NCBI GenBank assembly: GCA_964490085.1
Contig: CAZBAO010000033.1
Span: 1 to 15,000 of the forward strand
From: RGIG3009 sp964490085
GTDB taxonomy: Bacteria > Bacillota > Clostridia > Oscillospirales > Acutalibacteraceae
Direction of reading: 5' to 3'
DNA length: 15,000 nucleotides
Under the pieces are notes generated by a model, which did no database searches, was not told the DNA's origin, and was given only the letters and a program-made list of their open reading frames with translations. Position 1 is the first letter of the stretch; each line of letters starts with the position of its first letter. The position numbers were made by a program, and so were the translations under genes. This document shows positions 6,519 through 14,461 of this stretch, one piece after another.

Positions 6519-7651
6519 TAAACCTGTCTCCTTTGCAGTGTCTGCGTCGCTTCACGCAGAGCATCACACAGCGTGCGGATCTCGTCCACGGTATTCTCGC
6601 GGCAAAAGCTTATGCGCAGCGAACTGTCGATCTCAGCGGCAGGCACACCCATCGCCGTCAGCACGGCACTATGCTTACCCTTTGCGCACGCTGAGCCGCT
6701 GGATACAAAAATGCCGCGCTGTGCCAGAAAATGCAGCACCGTTTCACTGCGAAATCCTACGAGTGATACATTTACGATATACGGTACGCCACCCGTCGGC
6801 ACGTGAAAGCGTACATCGGGATACGAACCCAGCTCCTCAAGTAAGCACGCCTTGAGCGCTTCATAGTGCGCCGTCTGTTCCGACAGCTTCGGTACGGCGG
6901 CAGCCGCCGCACCGAAGCCCGCGATCGCGGGAACCGGCTCGGTGCCCGAGCGCAGTCCGTTTTCTTGACCGCCACCTATGATACGCGGTAGCACCCGCAC
7001 GCCCTTGCGGATATACAGCGCGCCGACCCCTTTCGGCGCGTGTAGCTTATGACCGCTGACAGACAGCAGATCCACTCCCCATTTTTCCGCACGGAGCGGC
7101 AGCTTGCCCGCGGCCTGCACCGCATCCGTATGGATCAGTGCCCGCGGCGCTGCACGGCGTACGCGTGTAACGATAGCGGGAATATCCATCTGCGCACCGG
7201 TCTCGTTATTGACCGTCATCACACTGACGATCGTCGTATCCGGTGTGCACGCCCGCTCGATCGCGTCCGCCGAAACCGTGCCGTCCGTATCGGGCTGTAC
7301 ACGCACGACCGTCCACCCCTGCGCTTCCAACCGATCGAAGCACGCTGCAACCGACGGATGCTCGACAGCCGTCGTCACCGCCACGTGCGGCCGGCGAGCC
7401 TTCGCCTCGGCACCGCCCAAAACGGCAAGATTGTTTGCCTCTGTGCCGCCGCTTGTAAACACGACCTGCTCGGGTTTCGCACCTATCAGCGTTGCCACCT
7501 CGCCGCGTGCCCGCGTGACCTCGCGCTGCGCATTGATCCCAAGAGTGTGCAAGGAAGAGGGATTTCCGTATTGTTCGACCATCACGCGCGTCATGCGCTC
7601 GACCGCTTCTTTGCAGACCGCCGTTGTCGCACTGTTATCCAAGTAAACCAT
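6518..7651 (-). CDS. nifS: Cysteine desulfurase, NifS/IscS family (NifZ-like by context)
   Basis: A PLP enzyme that takes sulfur from cysteine as an enzyme persulfide for transfer to acceptors. The 377 residues show the usual order: MVYLDNSATT at the start, SGGTEANN (67-74), VNNETG (147-152), the PLP lysine in SGHK (199-202, Lys202) and the persulfide Cys in SSGSACAKG (317-325, Cys322). Length fits the family. ATG 7651 has AAAGGAGAGGG upstream. It is first in the operon and has its own promoter at 7687-7715. Because ThiI here lacks a rhodanese domain and lies in the same operon, the likely role is sulfur supply for 4-thiouridine, as established for B. subtilis NifZ. A general Fe-S role cannot be excluded because no IscU/SufU partner is visible. 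Confidence 0.94.
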   Translation of the reverse strand: MVYLDNSATTAVCKEAVERMTRVMVEQYGNPSSLHTLGINAQREVTRARGEVATLIGAKPEQVVFTSGGTEANNLAVLGGAEAKARRPHVAVTTAVEHPSVAACFDRLEAQGWTVVRVQPDTDGTVSADAIERACTPDTTIVSVMTVNNETGAQMDIPAIVTRVRRAAPRALIHTDAVQAAGKLPLRAEKWGVDLLSVSGHKLHAPKGVGALYIRKGVRVLPRIIGGGQENGLRSGTEPVPAIAGFGAAAAAVPKLSEQTAHYEALKACLLEELGSYPDVRFHVPTGGVPYIVNVSLVGFRSETVLHFLAQRGIFVSSGSACAKGKHSAVLTAMGVPAAEIDSSLRISFCRENTVDEIRTLCDALREATQTLQRRQV

Positions 7652-7686
7652 ACAACCCTCTCCTTTCCATCAGCATATTCGGTTAA

Positions 7687-7715
7687 AGTATACCATACTT
7701 TTTCCTTTCTGGCAA
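7687..7715 (-). promoter_or_regulatory. Promoter of the desulfurase-sortase-thiI-cinA operon
   Basis: Minus strand TTGCCA (7715-7710), 17-base spacer, TATACT (7692-7687), start expected near 7680. A perfect inverted repeat AAAGTAT-ACC-ATACTTT (7685-7701) covers the -10 box and part of the spacer and could be an operator. Confidence 0.75.
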
Positions 7716-7773
7716 GACCCGCCCGCGCGGTAACTCTTGGATAACGTACAACCCCACGCGGTTGCATTAAAAC

Positions 7774-7825
7774 TTGCTTTGTATATTTGTTTATGATACA
7801 ATAAAATCAACCGAAATAAGGAGGG
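7774..7825 (+). promoter_or_regulatory. Promoter and ribosome site of the GLUG/zinc-ribbon operon
   Basis: TTGCTT (7774-7779), 17-base spacer, TACAAT (7797-7802), expected start near 7809, then AAGGAGGGG (7818-7825) six bases before the ATG at 7832. It is divergent from the desulfurase promoter, with the -35 boxes about 60 bases apart. Confidence 0.7.
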
Positions 7826-7831
7826 GTCCCT

Positions 7832-10800
7832 ATGGATGGTGTTTTATCGCAACTCAGTCCCCGTATGGAACGGGCAATCAACCTGATGAACGACGAAGAG
7901 TTTGACCGCGCTATTGACGTCCTCAACCAAGAATTGGACGAACAGCCAAAGAACAGTGCGATCTACTGGTTGCTGTTGTTAGCGGAACGACAATGCAACA
8001 ACGAAGAGACGCTCATCAGTCGCGGAATTCCCTTCACCAACGAACGCGCGTATACCTATGCCTGCCGCTACGCGACCGCCGAACAGCAAGAGCATTATAC
8101 GCAGGTTGCCGAAAAAACGCTGTTTTTCACGCATACCAAGGTGTTGAAGTGTGCCGCTGAAAACGACGTGTTTCGTATGAACAAGTGGATCGGCCACTAT
8201 GCCGCTCACTCTTCCGAGAACGACTCGTTAAACGCCTTACATCAGGCTCTTTCCAAAGCGGGGGGATTAGCAAACCCCTGCAAATATTCGTTGGGGCTTT
8301 TCGCCGTTTTACACGCGCAATACCAACACAACAACAAGGTTGACACCACGGATATGCTTAACGCCTTATCCGCGGCATTTGAGGCGTTTTCCAAACAGTT
8401 TTCGGACAAAGCGGTCGAAGCCGCTACCGTGTCGCTCAAAGACGTTGATTTCACCGTCGATCCCGTCAAAGCCGATGCGACCTTACGCAAGCGCGCTGCC
8501 GCTTTGTTGCAGAAAAACGACGACGTTTTGTGCTGGATCGATCCCGCCGCAGCCTGGAAGGAGTGGCAGGATAGACTGCCTTTGCCCGACACGTTACCGG
8601 ATGGTACTTCTATCAAAGCCCCCGATCGTTGGCGTTTGTTTGTCGATCAACTCTCGAACAGCAACAGCAATCGGACGATAGCGCGCTACGCAGTGGTCGA
8701 TGCGCTGTATGACAAACTGAACGACGAAACCGCACGTGCGGCATTCCATCGATCCGTTCTGTCACACCAGGGTGTAACGCCGCAGGAACTTCAGTATGTG
8801 GCGTTGCGAAGTCAATACGGCAGCGAGGCCGCTTGGCGCTACGTCAAGGCTCTGTCAAACGATCTGTCGGTGGAACTGCCACCGTTGGATATCAAGAAAA
8901 AAGTAGATACTTTCTTGAAAAATCATCTCGATAACCGTGAAAAGCGCGACGCCCTTTTAACGTCGTTAAACGAAACGCGCGAATGGACGCTCACCTTGGA
9001 AAACTACGTGTTAGAACCTCTCACCCCGTGGGCAGAACGCGCGTTACAAGCAGAAAACAGCCCGTATCAATCCGAATGGAACGCTTTTACCGAAGCCTTA
9101 CATCGCGCAGCGGTCGCGTACACCGCCGCGTGTGATGACGCCGTCAACACCGTAAACCAAGCCATTGCCGATTTTGATAACGATCTGCAAACAAGCAGTG
9201 AGCGTAGCGGCAAGACCGCAGCGATCGTATCCGGCGTGGCGTTAGCCGTTGCCATGGCGGCGTTAGCCGTTTCGGTCTACTGGTTATTAGCGCCGCAACA
9301 AGTGCTAAACCATTCCATTTATTGGCTGTACGGCTCTTTGCTGGGCGGCTGGCTGGTGCTTCGCCCCATTCTGGTGGCTATTCAAAAGGCGCAGAAAGAG
9401 TCGCGCCGTTTGCGTAAAAAACCCAAAAGCGATGTCGCACAATACACCCCCGCCTGCCGCGGCTTTACGAATTGGGCACCGCGCCTTACCAATGCAGCCT
9501 TCGTGCTTTCGTTAGCCGCCCTTGTTTGGTCGTTGTTGACCTTCAACACGCACATCGGCGTGTTACCCATCGTCGACACCGACGATCTCTCTCTGCTCAC
9601 CACCAATCCGTTAGGTCACTATCGGTTAGACGCCGATCTGGATCTGCAAGATACCGCGATGCCTGCCGTCACGTTCTTCTTCGGTGAGTTTGACGGCAAC
9701 GGTCACACCGTCTCCAATGCCGCGCAGACCGATGCTCCGTGGATCGGGCGGAATTTTGGCAAACTGCAAAACCTTACGTTCCAAAGCGGCACATGGCAAC
9801 AAGCGTTGGTACGCACCAATCACGGATCATTGCTTGACGTTTCCGTCAACGGTGTTACCCGCATGTTCGGTGAAGCCTTACCGAAAACGTTTAATTTGGC
9901 AGTACTTGCAGAAAGCAACGCCAAGTCGGGTACGCTTGCGAATTGCCGCATCACCGACGGCGCCGTCACCTTCACGGCGGAATGCGCTCAGCCCAAAATG
10001 TTCCGTTTCGGCACGTTTGCCGCACAAAACAAGGGCACCGTGGTCAACTGCCACACCAATACCCCTGTCACATTTGAATTTGATTGGCTTACGGGACATA
10101 ACAGCCCCAACTATGAGTTGGGCGGTCTGGTAGGCAACAATAACGGCGTGTTGGACGGGTCGTCTTACACGGGTAAGTTCCACGCCACCGTTAACGACAA
10201 GTCGGCAACCGACCTCGCTTGTTTGTACATAGGCGGTCTGATCGGCAAAAACGGCAGTGCTTCGCGCTCGTTCTTCGACGGCAACTTAGTCGTTACCGTA
10301 ACCGCTGACGAAACGGCAAACGGCCAAACCGCCTGCTCTGTAGGTGCCATAGGTGGCCACGCCGGTATGAACAACAGCTATGCGCAGGGCGGACTTTCGG
10401 TAGTGTGTCGAGACAGTAACGGCAAAACTGTAAGCCCTTATGTCGGTGCACTCACCGGGACGATACAAGCCAACGATGTGATTGAAAACAGCTATCACGC
10501 ACTGGCCTGTTCGGTAAAAACCACCACCGCAAAAAACAAAACAACCACCTATGATTACTGTATTGTTGCCGGTGTAAAATCACAACAAGATGGATCGCCC
10601 GACTTAGTGAATTCGTTTGTATACGGTACCAAAAAAGCCGCGAAGAGTTGTGGTGAAGAAGAGCTGGTGATCGTCAACTCTTATAAATCGGCTTCTATCT
10701 TCCCCAACGGCAAGAACTTGAAGCCCGCACGGACGATGACCACCACCGCGTTCCTTACGGAGACTTTGGGTTGGAGCGAGGATATCTGGGAAATGAAAGA

Positions 10801-10891
10801 CGGTAAACTCCCCACGTTAATACCGGTGATCTATGCAGAAGAACCCGCCGCGGACACCTCTGCTACAACACAACACGAGGAGGCGAAGTAA
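7832..10891 (+). CDS. Membrane protein with TPR-like cytosolic part and extracellular GLUG repeats
   Basis: A 1019-residue protein of unknown function. Residues 11-90 look like one helical TPR-like unit (RAINLMNDEEFDRAIDVLN, then DEQPKNSAIYWLLLLAE); 90-460 are mostly helical and charged. Three membrane helices lie at about 463-487, 497-517 and 555-575. The loop between the second and third is very basic (KAQKESRRLRKKPK), so it and the N-terminus should be inside and the C-terminus outside. The outside part opens with HYRLDADLDL and FDGNGHTVSN (620-629), the usual entry to GLUG domains. It then has about eight imperfect units, such as GGLVGNNNGVLDGSSYTG (from 764), GGLIGKNGSASRSFFDG (801) and VGAIGGHAGMNNSYAQGG (837), spaced about 36 residues apart; this suggests a beta-solenoid. 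The next gene begins directly after its stop. Leu is often TTA here, unlike neighbouring genes. Domain calls are firm; role is unknown. Confidence 0.9.
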   Translation: MDGVLSQLSPRMERAINLMNDEEFDRAIDVLNQELDEQPKNSAIYWLLLLAERQCNNEETLISRGIPFTNERAYTYACRYATAEQQEHYTQVAEKTLFFTHTKVLKCAAENDVFRMNKWIGHYAAHSSENDSLNALHQALSKAGGLANPCKYSLGLFAVLHAQYQHNNKVDTTDMLNALSAAFEAFSKQFSDKAVEAATVSLKDVDFTVDPVKADATLRKRAAALLQKNDDVLCWIDPAAAWKEWQDRLPLPDTLPDGTSIKAPDRWRLFVDQLSNSNSNRTIARYAVVDALYDKLNDETARAAFHRSVLSHQGVTPQELQYVALRSQYGSEAAWRYVKALSNDLSVELPPLDIKKKVDTFLKNHLDNREKRDALLTSLNETREWTLTLENYVLEPLTPWAERALQAENSPYQSEWNAFTEALHRAAVAYTAACDDAVNTVNQAIADFDNDLQTSSERSGKTAAIVSGVALAVAMAALAVSVYWLLAPQQVLNHSIYWLYGSLLGGWLVLRPILVAIQKAQKESRRLRKKPKSDVAQYTPACRGFTNWAPRLTNAAFVLSLAALVWSLLTFNTHIGVLPIVDTDDLSLLTTNPLGHYRLDADLDLQDTAMPAVTFFFGEFDGNGHTVSNAAQTDAPWIGRNFGKLQNLTFQSGTWQQALVRTNHGSLLDVSVNGVTRMFGEALPKTFNLAVLAESNAKSGTLANCRITDGAVTFTAECAQPKMFRFGTFAAQNKGTVVNCHTNTPVTFEFDWLTGHNSPNYELGGLVGNNNGVLDGSSYTGKFHATVNDKSATDLACLYIGGLIGKNGSASRSFFDGNLVVTVTADETANGQTACSVGAIGGHAGMNNSYAQGGLSVVCRDSNGKTVSPYVGALTGTIQANDVIENSYHALACSVKTTTAKNKTTTYDYCIVAGVKSQQDGSPDLVNSFVYGTKKAAKSCGEEELVIVNSYKSASIFPNGKNLKPARTMTTTAFLTETLGWSEDIWEMKDGKLPTLIPVIYAEEPAADTSATTQHEEAK

Positions 10892-11641
10892 ATGGCTTTT
10901 ATTGACGTTCTGTGCCCTGCTTGCGCGGGAAAGATCCGCTTGCACAGCGGCATCAAGACTGCCTACTGTACCCTGTGCGGCGATTGTATCTCGTTGGACG
11001 ATGCCATGAACGGTAAAATCAACGATAAGGCAATCAACACGTACACCGCCGATCAGTTGTACGCGATGGCAATAGATACCGACAACAACCCCCAACTGCT
11101 GCGCGCCGCCGCCAAAAAGGGCTCGGCCGATGCCAACTTGTTTATCGGTGTCGGGTTGGTATCCGACGGTGACTACGAAGAGGCGTTATCGTATTTAAAG
11201 GTTGCCTCAGACGCCAAATCTCCTCACGGTATGGCGATGTACGCCGCCACCTTGTTAGACGCTCACAACGATCCCGCCGAGTACGATACCATTCTGTGTT
11301 TAATGGAAGAAGCCTTAAAGCTGGGGTGTGACGACGATATTGCCAAGATCTGTAAAGACCGGCTTGAAGAATTACGTCCGATAGTAAAGAACAACCGCCG
11401 CGTACGGCGAATGGAAACCGAGTATCAACGTGCGTTAAAGGATAACGATTACAAAACCATTGAACGCCTGGCAAAAGAAGGACACGCCGAAGCCGCCGAT
11501 CTGGTGGATCGTGTGCAGGCAAGTTTGGTATGCCGTTACTATCAAAACGGTTTGTGCACCAAGCAAAGCACCTCGTATTACTTGGCCCATTGCGACGATC
11601 CGCGCAAAGTGTGGTGCAGTGATTACCGAAAATCCGGCTGA
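10892..11641 (+). CDS. Zinc-ribbon protein with Sel1/TPR-like repeats and C-terminal four-Cys motif
   Basis: A 249-residue soluble protein of unknown function. An N-terminal zinc ribbon has CPAC (8-11) and CTLC (26-29), with 14 residues between. From about 50 to 165 there are Sel1/TPR-like helical pairs (LLRAAAKKGSADANLFIGV, DGDYEEALSYLKVASDA), then a charged helix (about 165-205). The C-terminus carries Cys214, 222, 234 and 242 (Cx7Cx11Cx7C) with His233, likely a second metal site. There is no signal peptide or membrane helix. ATG 10892 follows the upstream stop without a gap, and GAGGAGG lies eight bases before it, so the two genes are co-translated. Clostridial proteins often carry a zinc ribbon and TPR-like part in one chain; here they are split over two genes, suggesting the two products act together. 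A terminator follows. Confidence 0.88.
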   Translation: MAFIDVLCPACAGKIRLHSGIKTAYCTLCGDCISLDDAMNGKINDKAINTYTADQLYAMAIDTDNNPQLLRAAAKKGSADANLFIGVGLVSDGDYEEALSYLKVASDAKSPHGMAMYAATLLDAHNDPAEYDTILCLMEEALKLGCDDDIAKICKDRLEELRPIVKNNRRVRRMETEYQRALKDNDYKTIERLAKEGHAEAADLVDRVQASLVCRYYQNGLCTKQSTSYYLAHCDDPRKVWCSDYRKSG

Positions 11642-11648
11642 CAACCAT

Positions 11649-11687
11649 AAAACGAGCCCCTCCGCTCTATGTGGAGGGGCTCGTTTT
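11649..11687. terminator. Bidirectional intrinsic terminator
   Basis: A perfect 15-bp stem AAAACGAGCCCCTCC (11649-11663) / GGAGGGGCTCGTTTT (11673-11687) with a 9-base loop. The A-run on one side and T-run on the other let it serve the plus-strand GLUG operon and the convergent ABC transporter gene, which ends at 11702. Confidence 0.95.
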
Positions 11688-11701
11688 ATCCTTAAATTTC
11701 G

Positions 11702-13459
11702 TTACTCGTATAGTCGGTATAAAGAGGCGTACGTCCCGTTTTGTTCCATCAGCTCGGCGTGTGAGCCCATCTCAGTGATACCGTCCTCGGTCATCACCGC
11801 AATGACGTCCGCGTTACGGATGGTCGTCAAGCGGTGCGCCACGATAAAGGTCGTGCGTCCTTTTGCCAGCCTCTCCAGTGACTCCTGTACCAACCGCTCG
11901 GATTCGTTGTCCAGTGCGCTGGTTGCCTCATCCAGGATCAGCACCGGCGGATCCTTCAAAAACACCCTCGCGATCGAAATGCGCTGCTTTTGTCCACCGG
12001 ACAGCTTCACGCCGCGCTCACCGACATAAGTATCATACCCCTGCGGTAAGGCTTCAATAAAGTCCGCCGCACCCGCAAGCCGCGCCGCTTCCTTGACTTC
12101 CTCAAGGGTTGCGTTCGGCCGACCGTACACGATGTTGTCAAATACCGTACCCGAAAACAGATACACGTCCTGCTGCACCACACCGATGGCATTACGCAAC
12201 GACTCCAATGTGACGTCGTGAATGTCCACGCCGTCTAACCGTATTGATCCGCCCTGCACGTCGTAAAACCGTGGGATCAAGCCGCACAGCGTCGTTTTGC
12301 CGCCGCCGGACGGCCCGACAAGCGCCATCGTCTGCCCCGCCTGCACGTGCAGGTTCAGATGGCTGAGAACGTCCTTGCCGTCCTCGCTGTACCGGAAACT
12401 GACATCGCGAAACTCTACGTCACCCCGAATATCGCCAAGCGGCTTGGCATCCGGACCGTCGGTGATCGTCGCCGGTGCGTCCATGATCTCGGTAAACCGC
12501 TCAATACCGGTCATGCCGCGATAAAACTGTTCCGAAAATTCAATGATGCGGCGCACCGAGGTCAGCAACGTGCTGACGTATAACAAATACGCCACCAGAT
12601 CTGCTGCGGTGACCTTGCCGTCGATCATAAACAGCGCACCCACGACAACCACCGTGATATACATCAGACCGTCAAACAACCGCGTGGTCGCGTGAAATCC
12701 CGCCATAGCGTGATAAATGTGCCGCTTAATACCGAGGAATTTTTTGTTTCCCTCTTCAAATTTTTCGGTTTCAACCGATTCGTTAGCAAAGGATCTCACC
12801 ACCCGCACGCCGAGCAAGCTGTCCTCCACCTGCGCGTTGATGTCGCCGATGATCACCTTGGATTCGCGGAATCCCTCTTTCATGCGATGGCGGAACGGCC
12901 CGCACACCAACAGCATCACCGGCACGATCGCAAACACGATCAGCGTCAGCCATACGTTTACACTGCACAGGATCACAAACGAGGCAATGATCTTGATCCC
13001 CGCGATGAAAAACTCCTCGGGACAGTGGTGCGCGAACTCTGTTACCTCAAACAGGTCGTTCGTGATACGCGACATCAGCGTACCGACCTTGGTCTCGTCG
13101 TAATAGGCAAACGGTAAGCTCTGCAAATGTCCGAACAGATCACTGCGCATTTTAGTTTCGATCTTCGTGCCCATGATATGCCCGATGGAGGTCATATAGT
13201 AGTTGGCGGCAGTGTCGATCAGTCGCAGCACGAGATACAGCGCCCCGATCATCAGCACCGTTTTGACCGTCAGTGCCTCTAAATTGTTCATGCCCATGTC
13301 AGTGATATACCGCACCATCATCGGCAACACCAGCTCACAGACCGTCGTCAGGGCAGCGCAGAACAGATCCAGCGCCACCACACCGGCATATTGCCTGTAA
13401 TACGGTAAAAAGCGTTTAATGAGTGTCAGCACTCCCGCCTTCTTTTGCTTTTCCTGCAT
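11702..13459 (-). CDS. ABC exporter half-transporter (fused membrane and ATPase domains)
   Basis: A 585-residue type IV (MsbA/multidrug-like) ABC exporter subunit. The N-terminal half (about 20-320) holds six membrane helices, with YYDETKVGTLMSRITND typical of the first coupling region. The ATPase half has Walker A GPSGGGKTT (382-390, Lys388), signature LSGGQKQR (486-493), Walker B VLILDE (Asp510, Glu511) and the switch region VAHRLTT. All catalytic residues are present, so it should work as a homodimer; no partner half-transporter is seen in the window. ATG 13459 has GAGGTG five bases upstream, which overlaps the radC stop codon (TGAGGTG), so translation is probably coupled to radC. The substrate, drug, lipid or peptide, cannot be told from sequence. 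It ends against the bidirectional terminator. Confidence 0.95.
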   Translation of the reverse strand: MQEKQKKAGVLTLIKRFLPYYRQYAGVVALDLFCAALTTVCELVLPMMVRYITDMGMNNLEALTVKTVLMIGALYLVLRLIDTAANYYMTSIGHIMGTKIETKMRSDLFGHLQSLPFAYYDETKVGTLMSRITNDLFEVTEFAHHCPEEFFIAGIKIIASFVILCSVNVWLTLIVFAIVPVMLLVCGPFRHRMKEGFRESKVIIGDINAQVEDSLLGVRVVRSFANESVETEKFEEGNKKFLGIKRHIYHAMAGFHATTRLFDGLMYITVVVVGALFMIDGKVTAADLVAYLLYVSTLLTSVRRIIEFSEQFYRGMTGIERFTEIMDAPATITDGPDAKPLGDIRGDVEFRDVSFRYSEDGKDVLSHLNLHVQAGQTMALVGPSGGGKTTLCGLIPRFYDVQGGSIRLDGVDIHDVTLESLRNAIGVVQQDVYLFSGTVFDNIVYGRPNATLEEVKEAARLAGAADFIEALPQGYDTYVGERGVKLSGGQKQRISIARVFLKDPPVLILDEATSALDNESERLVQESLERLAKGRTTFIVAHRLTTIRNADVIAVMTEDGITEMGSHAELMEQNGTYASLYRLYE

Positions 13460-13468
13460 ACACTCACC

Positions 13469-14203
13469 TCAAGACTTTTTCGCATCCAACCGCGACACCA
13501 TTCCCGTAAACACCGGCGCATAGTACGGACTTCCCCGCATCGAATAACAGCCATCCTGCGCCACGATAACGTGATCCAGCACCTCGATATCCATCATTTT
13601 AAAAGCGGGAACAAACGCTTTGGTTGCCGCCACATCCTCTTCGGACGGCAAGCAAAATCCCGCAGGATGATTGTGCGCCACCACGACCGCCGTCGCACGG
13701 GTGCGCAGAGCCGCCTGCACCAGCTCCCGCGCGTTTGCCTCCGCCGAGGTGATCGTGCCGGTATGCACCACCATACAGCTGATCATCTGGCTTCGGTTAT
13801 TCAGTGACAGGAGCAATACCTTTTCACATTTTTCGTTAATAAGCTGCATCTGCATAAACTCAATGATCTCGCTGAGATTTGAGAATTTCCGCTTCTCCGT
13901 CTTCTCCTTAAAGTACCGTGACAGCAATTGACCGCACAGTACGAGCAACGTCGCGGAATGCTCCGAGATCCCGTCCACCTTACAGAGCTCTCCGTGATCC
14001 GCATCCAACACCGACGCCAGATCACCGAAACGGTCCAATAACCGATGCGCTAACGGATTGGTATCGCGTTGCGGAATGGCAAAAAAGAGCAACAGCTCCA
14101 ACACTTGATGCGGTTCAAACTGATCGATGCCGCCACGAATAAACTGCTGCTTCATGCGCTGACGGTGATGCTTGTGAGGGTTTATCTTCTCTTGCTCGGG
14201 CAT
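13469..14203 (-). CDS. radC: RadC family protein (UPF0758, JAB/MPN+ domain)
   Basis: A 244-residue RadC-type protein. The N-terminal part has a helix-hairpin-helix-like region (about 36-90, ending CKVDGISEHSATLL). The C-terminal JAB/MPN+ fold has the metal motif HNHPAG (177-182) and SEEDVAATK (187-195), with His177, His179 and Asp190 as ligands. The molecular role of the family is not settled; the old link to DNA repair is doubtful, and a metallohydrolase activity is only predicted. ATG 14203 is preferred over the in-frame GTG at 14212 because GAGG lies eight bases before it, while the GTG sits within the AAAGGAGAGGTG ribosome site. It is first of two genes, with the ABC exporter starting nine bases beyond its stop. 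Confidence 0.93.
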   Translation of the reverse strand: MPEQEKINPHKHHRQRMKQQFIRGGIDQFEPHQVLELLLFFAIPQRDTNPLAHRLLDRFGDLASVLDADHGELCKVDGISEHSATLLVLCGQLLSRYFKEKTEKRKFSNLSEIIEFMQMQLINEKCEKVLLLSLNNRSQMISCMVVHTGTITSAEANARELVQAALRTRATAVVVAHNHPAGFCLPSEEDVAATKAFVPAFKMMDIEVLDHVIVAQDGCYSMRGSPYYAPVFTGMVSRLDAKKS

Positions 14204-14232
14204 TCCGCTCACCTCTCCTTTGTATCCCTGTT

Positions 14233-14261
14233 AGTATAACAAATTTTGTTGCACTTGAAAA
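14233..14261 (-). promoter_or_regulatory. Probable radC promoter
   Basis: Minus strand TATACT (14238-14233) is a good -10 box placed about 30 bases before the start codon. The best -35, TTTTCA or TTTCAA (14261-14255) at 17 or 16 bases, is weak, so only the -10 is well supported. Confidence 0.5.
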
Positions 14262-14279
14262 GGGGTGTGCGAAATTTGT

Positions 14280-14380
14280 CGAAACAAAAAAATGAAATGA
14301 AAAACGAGAAACAGAGGAATCCGACGAGAAAACGAGAGAAAACGAGCGTTAGAGGGATATAAATTAAAAAAAACGGAATT
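14280..14380. other. Purine-rich tract with repeated AAAACGAG in the radC/rplM intergenic region
   Basis: The plus strand is almost all A and G. AAAACGAG occurs at 14301, 14329 and 14339. An A-rich block (about 14361-14374) ends some 12 bases before the rplM -35 box and could act as an UP element. No ORF or stable hairpin is seen. Confidence 0.45.
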
Positions 14381-14386
14381 TAGGTC

Positions 14387-14415
14387 TTGACAGCCGATTT
14401 TGGGTGTGCTATGAT
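14387..14415 (+). promoter_or_regulatory. Strong sigma-A type promoter of rplM-rpsI
   Basis: TTGACA (14387-14392), exact 17-base spacer, TATGAT (14410-14415). The start is expected near 14422, leaving a leader of about 40 bases with AGGAGGT (14448-14454) seven bases before ATG 14462. The leader looks too short for an elaborate ribosomal-protein leader structure, and none is seen. Confidence 0.88.
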
Positions 14416-14461
14416 GGGCAAGCTGTGAAAAAACCATGAAATTTAACAGGAGGTATTCACG

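Noticed and set aside
7721..7758. GC-rich CCGCGCGG / CACGCGG words as a terminator or operator
   Set aside because: Short, unequal arms and no T-tract; it lies between divergent promoters where no terminator is needed.
13469..14212. GTG 14212 as radC start
   Set aside because: The GTG lies inside the ribosome-binding sequence; ATG 14203 has proper spacing.
14422..14461. Ribosomal protein L13 leader RNA
   Set aside because: The predicted 5' UTR is about 40 bases and shows no clear stem.
14436..14461. ATG at 14436 as an upstream start or leader ORF for rplM
   Set aside because: It has no ribosome site and is out of frame with rplM; the AGGAGGT site fits ATG 14462.
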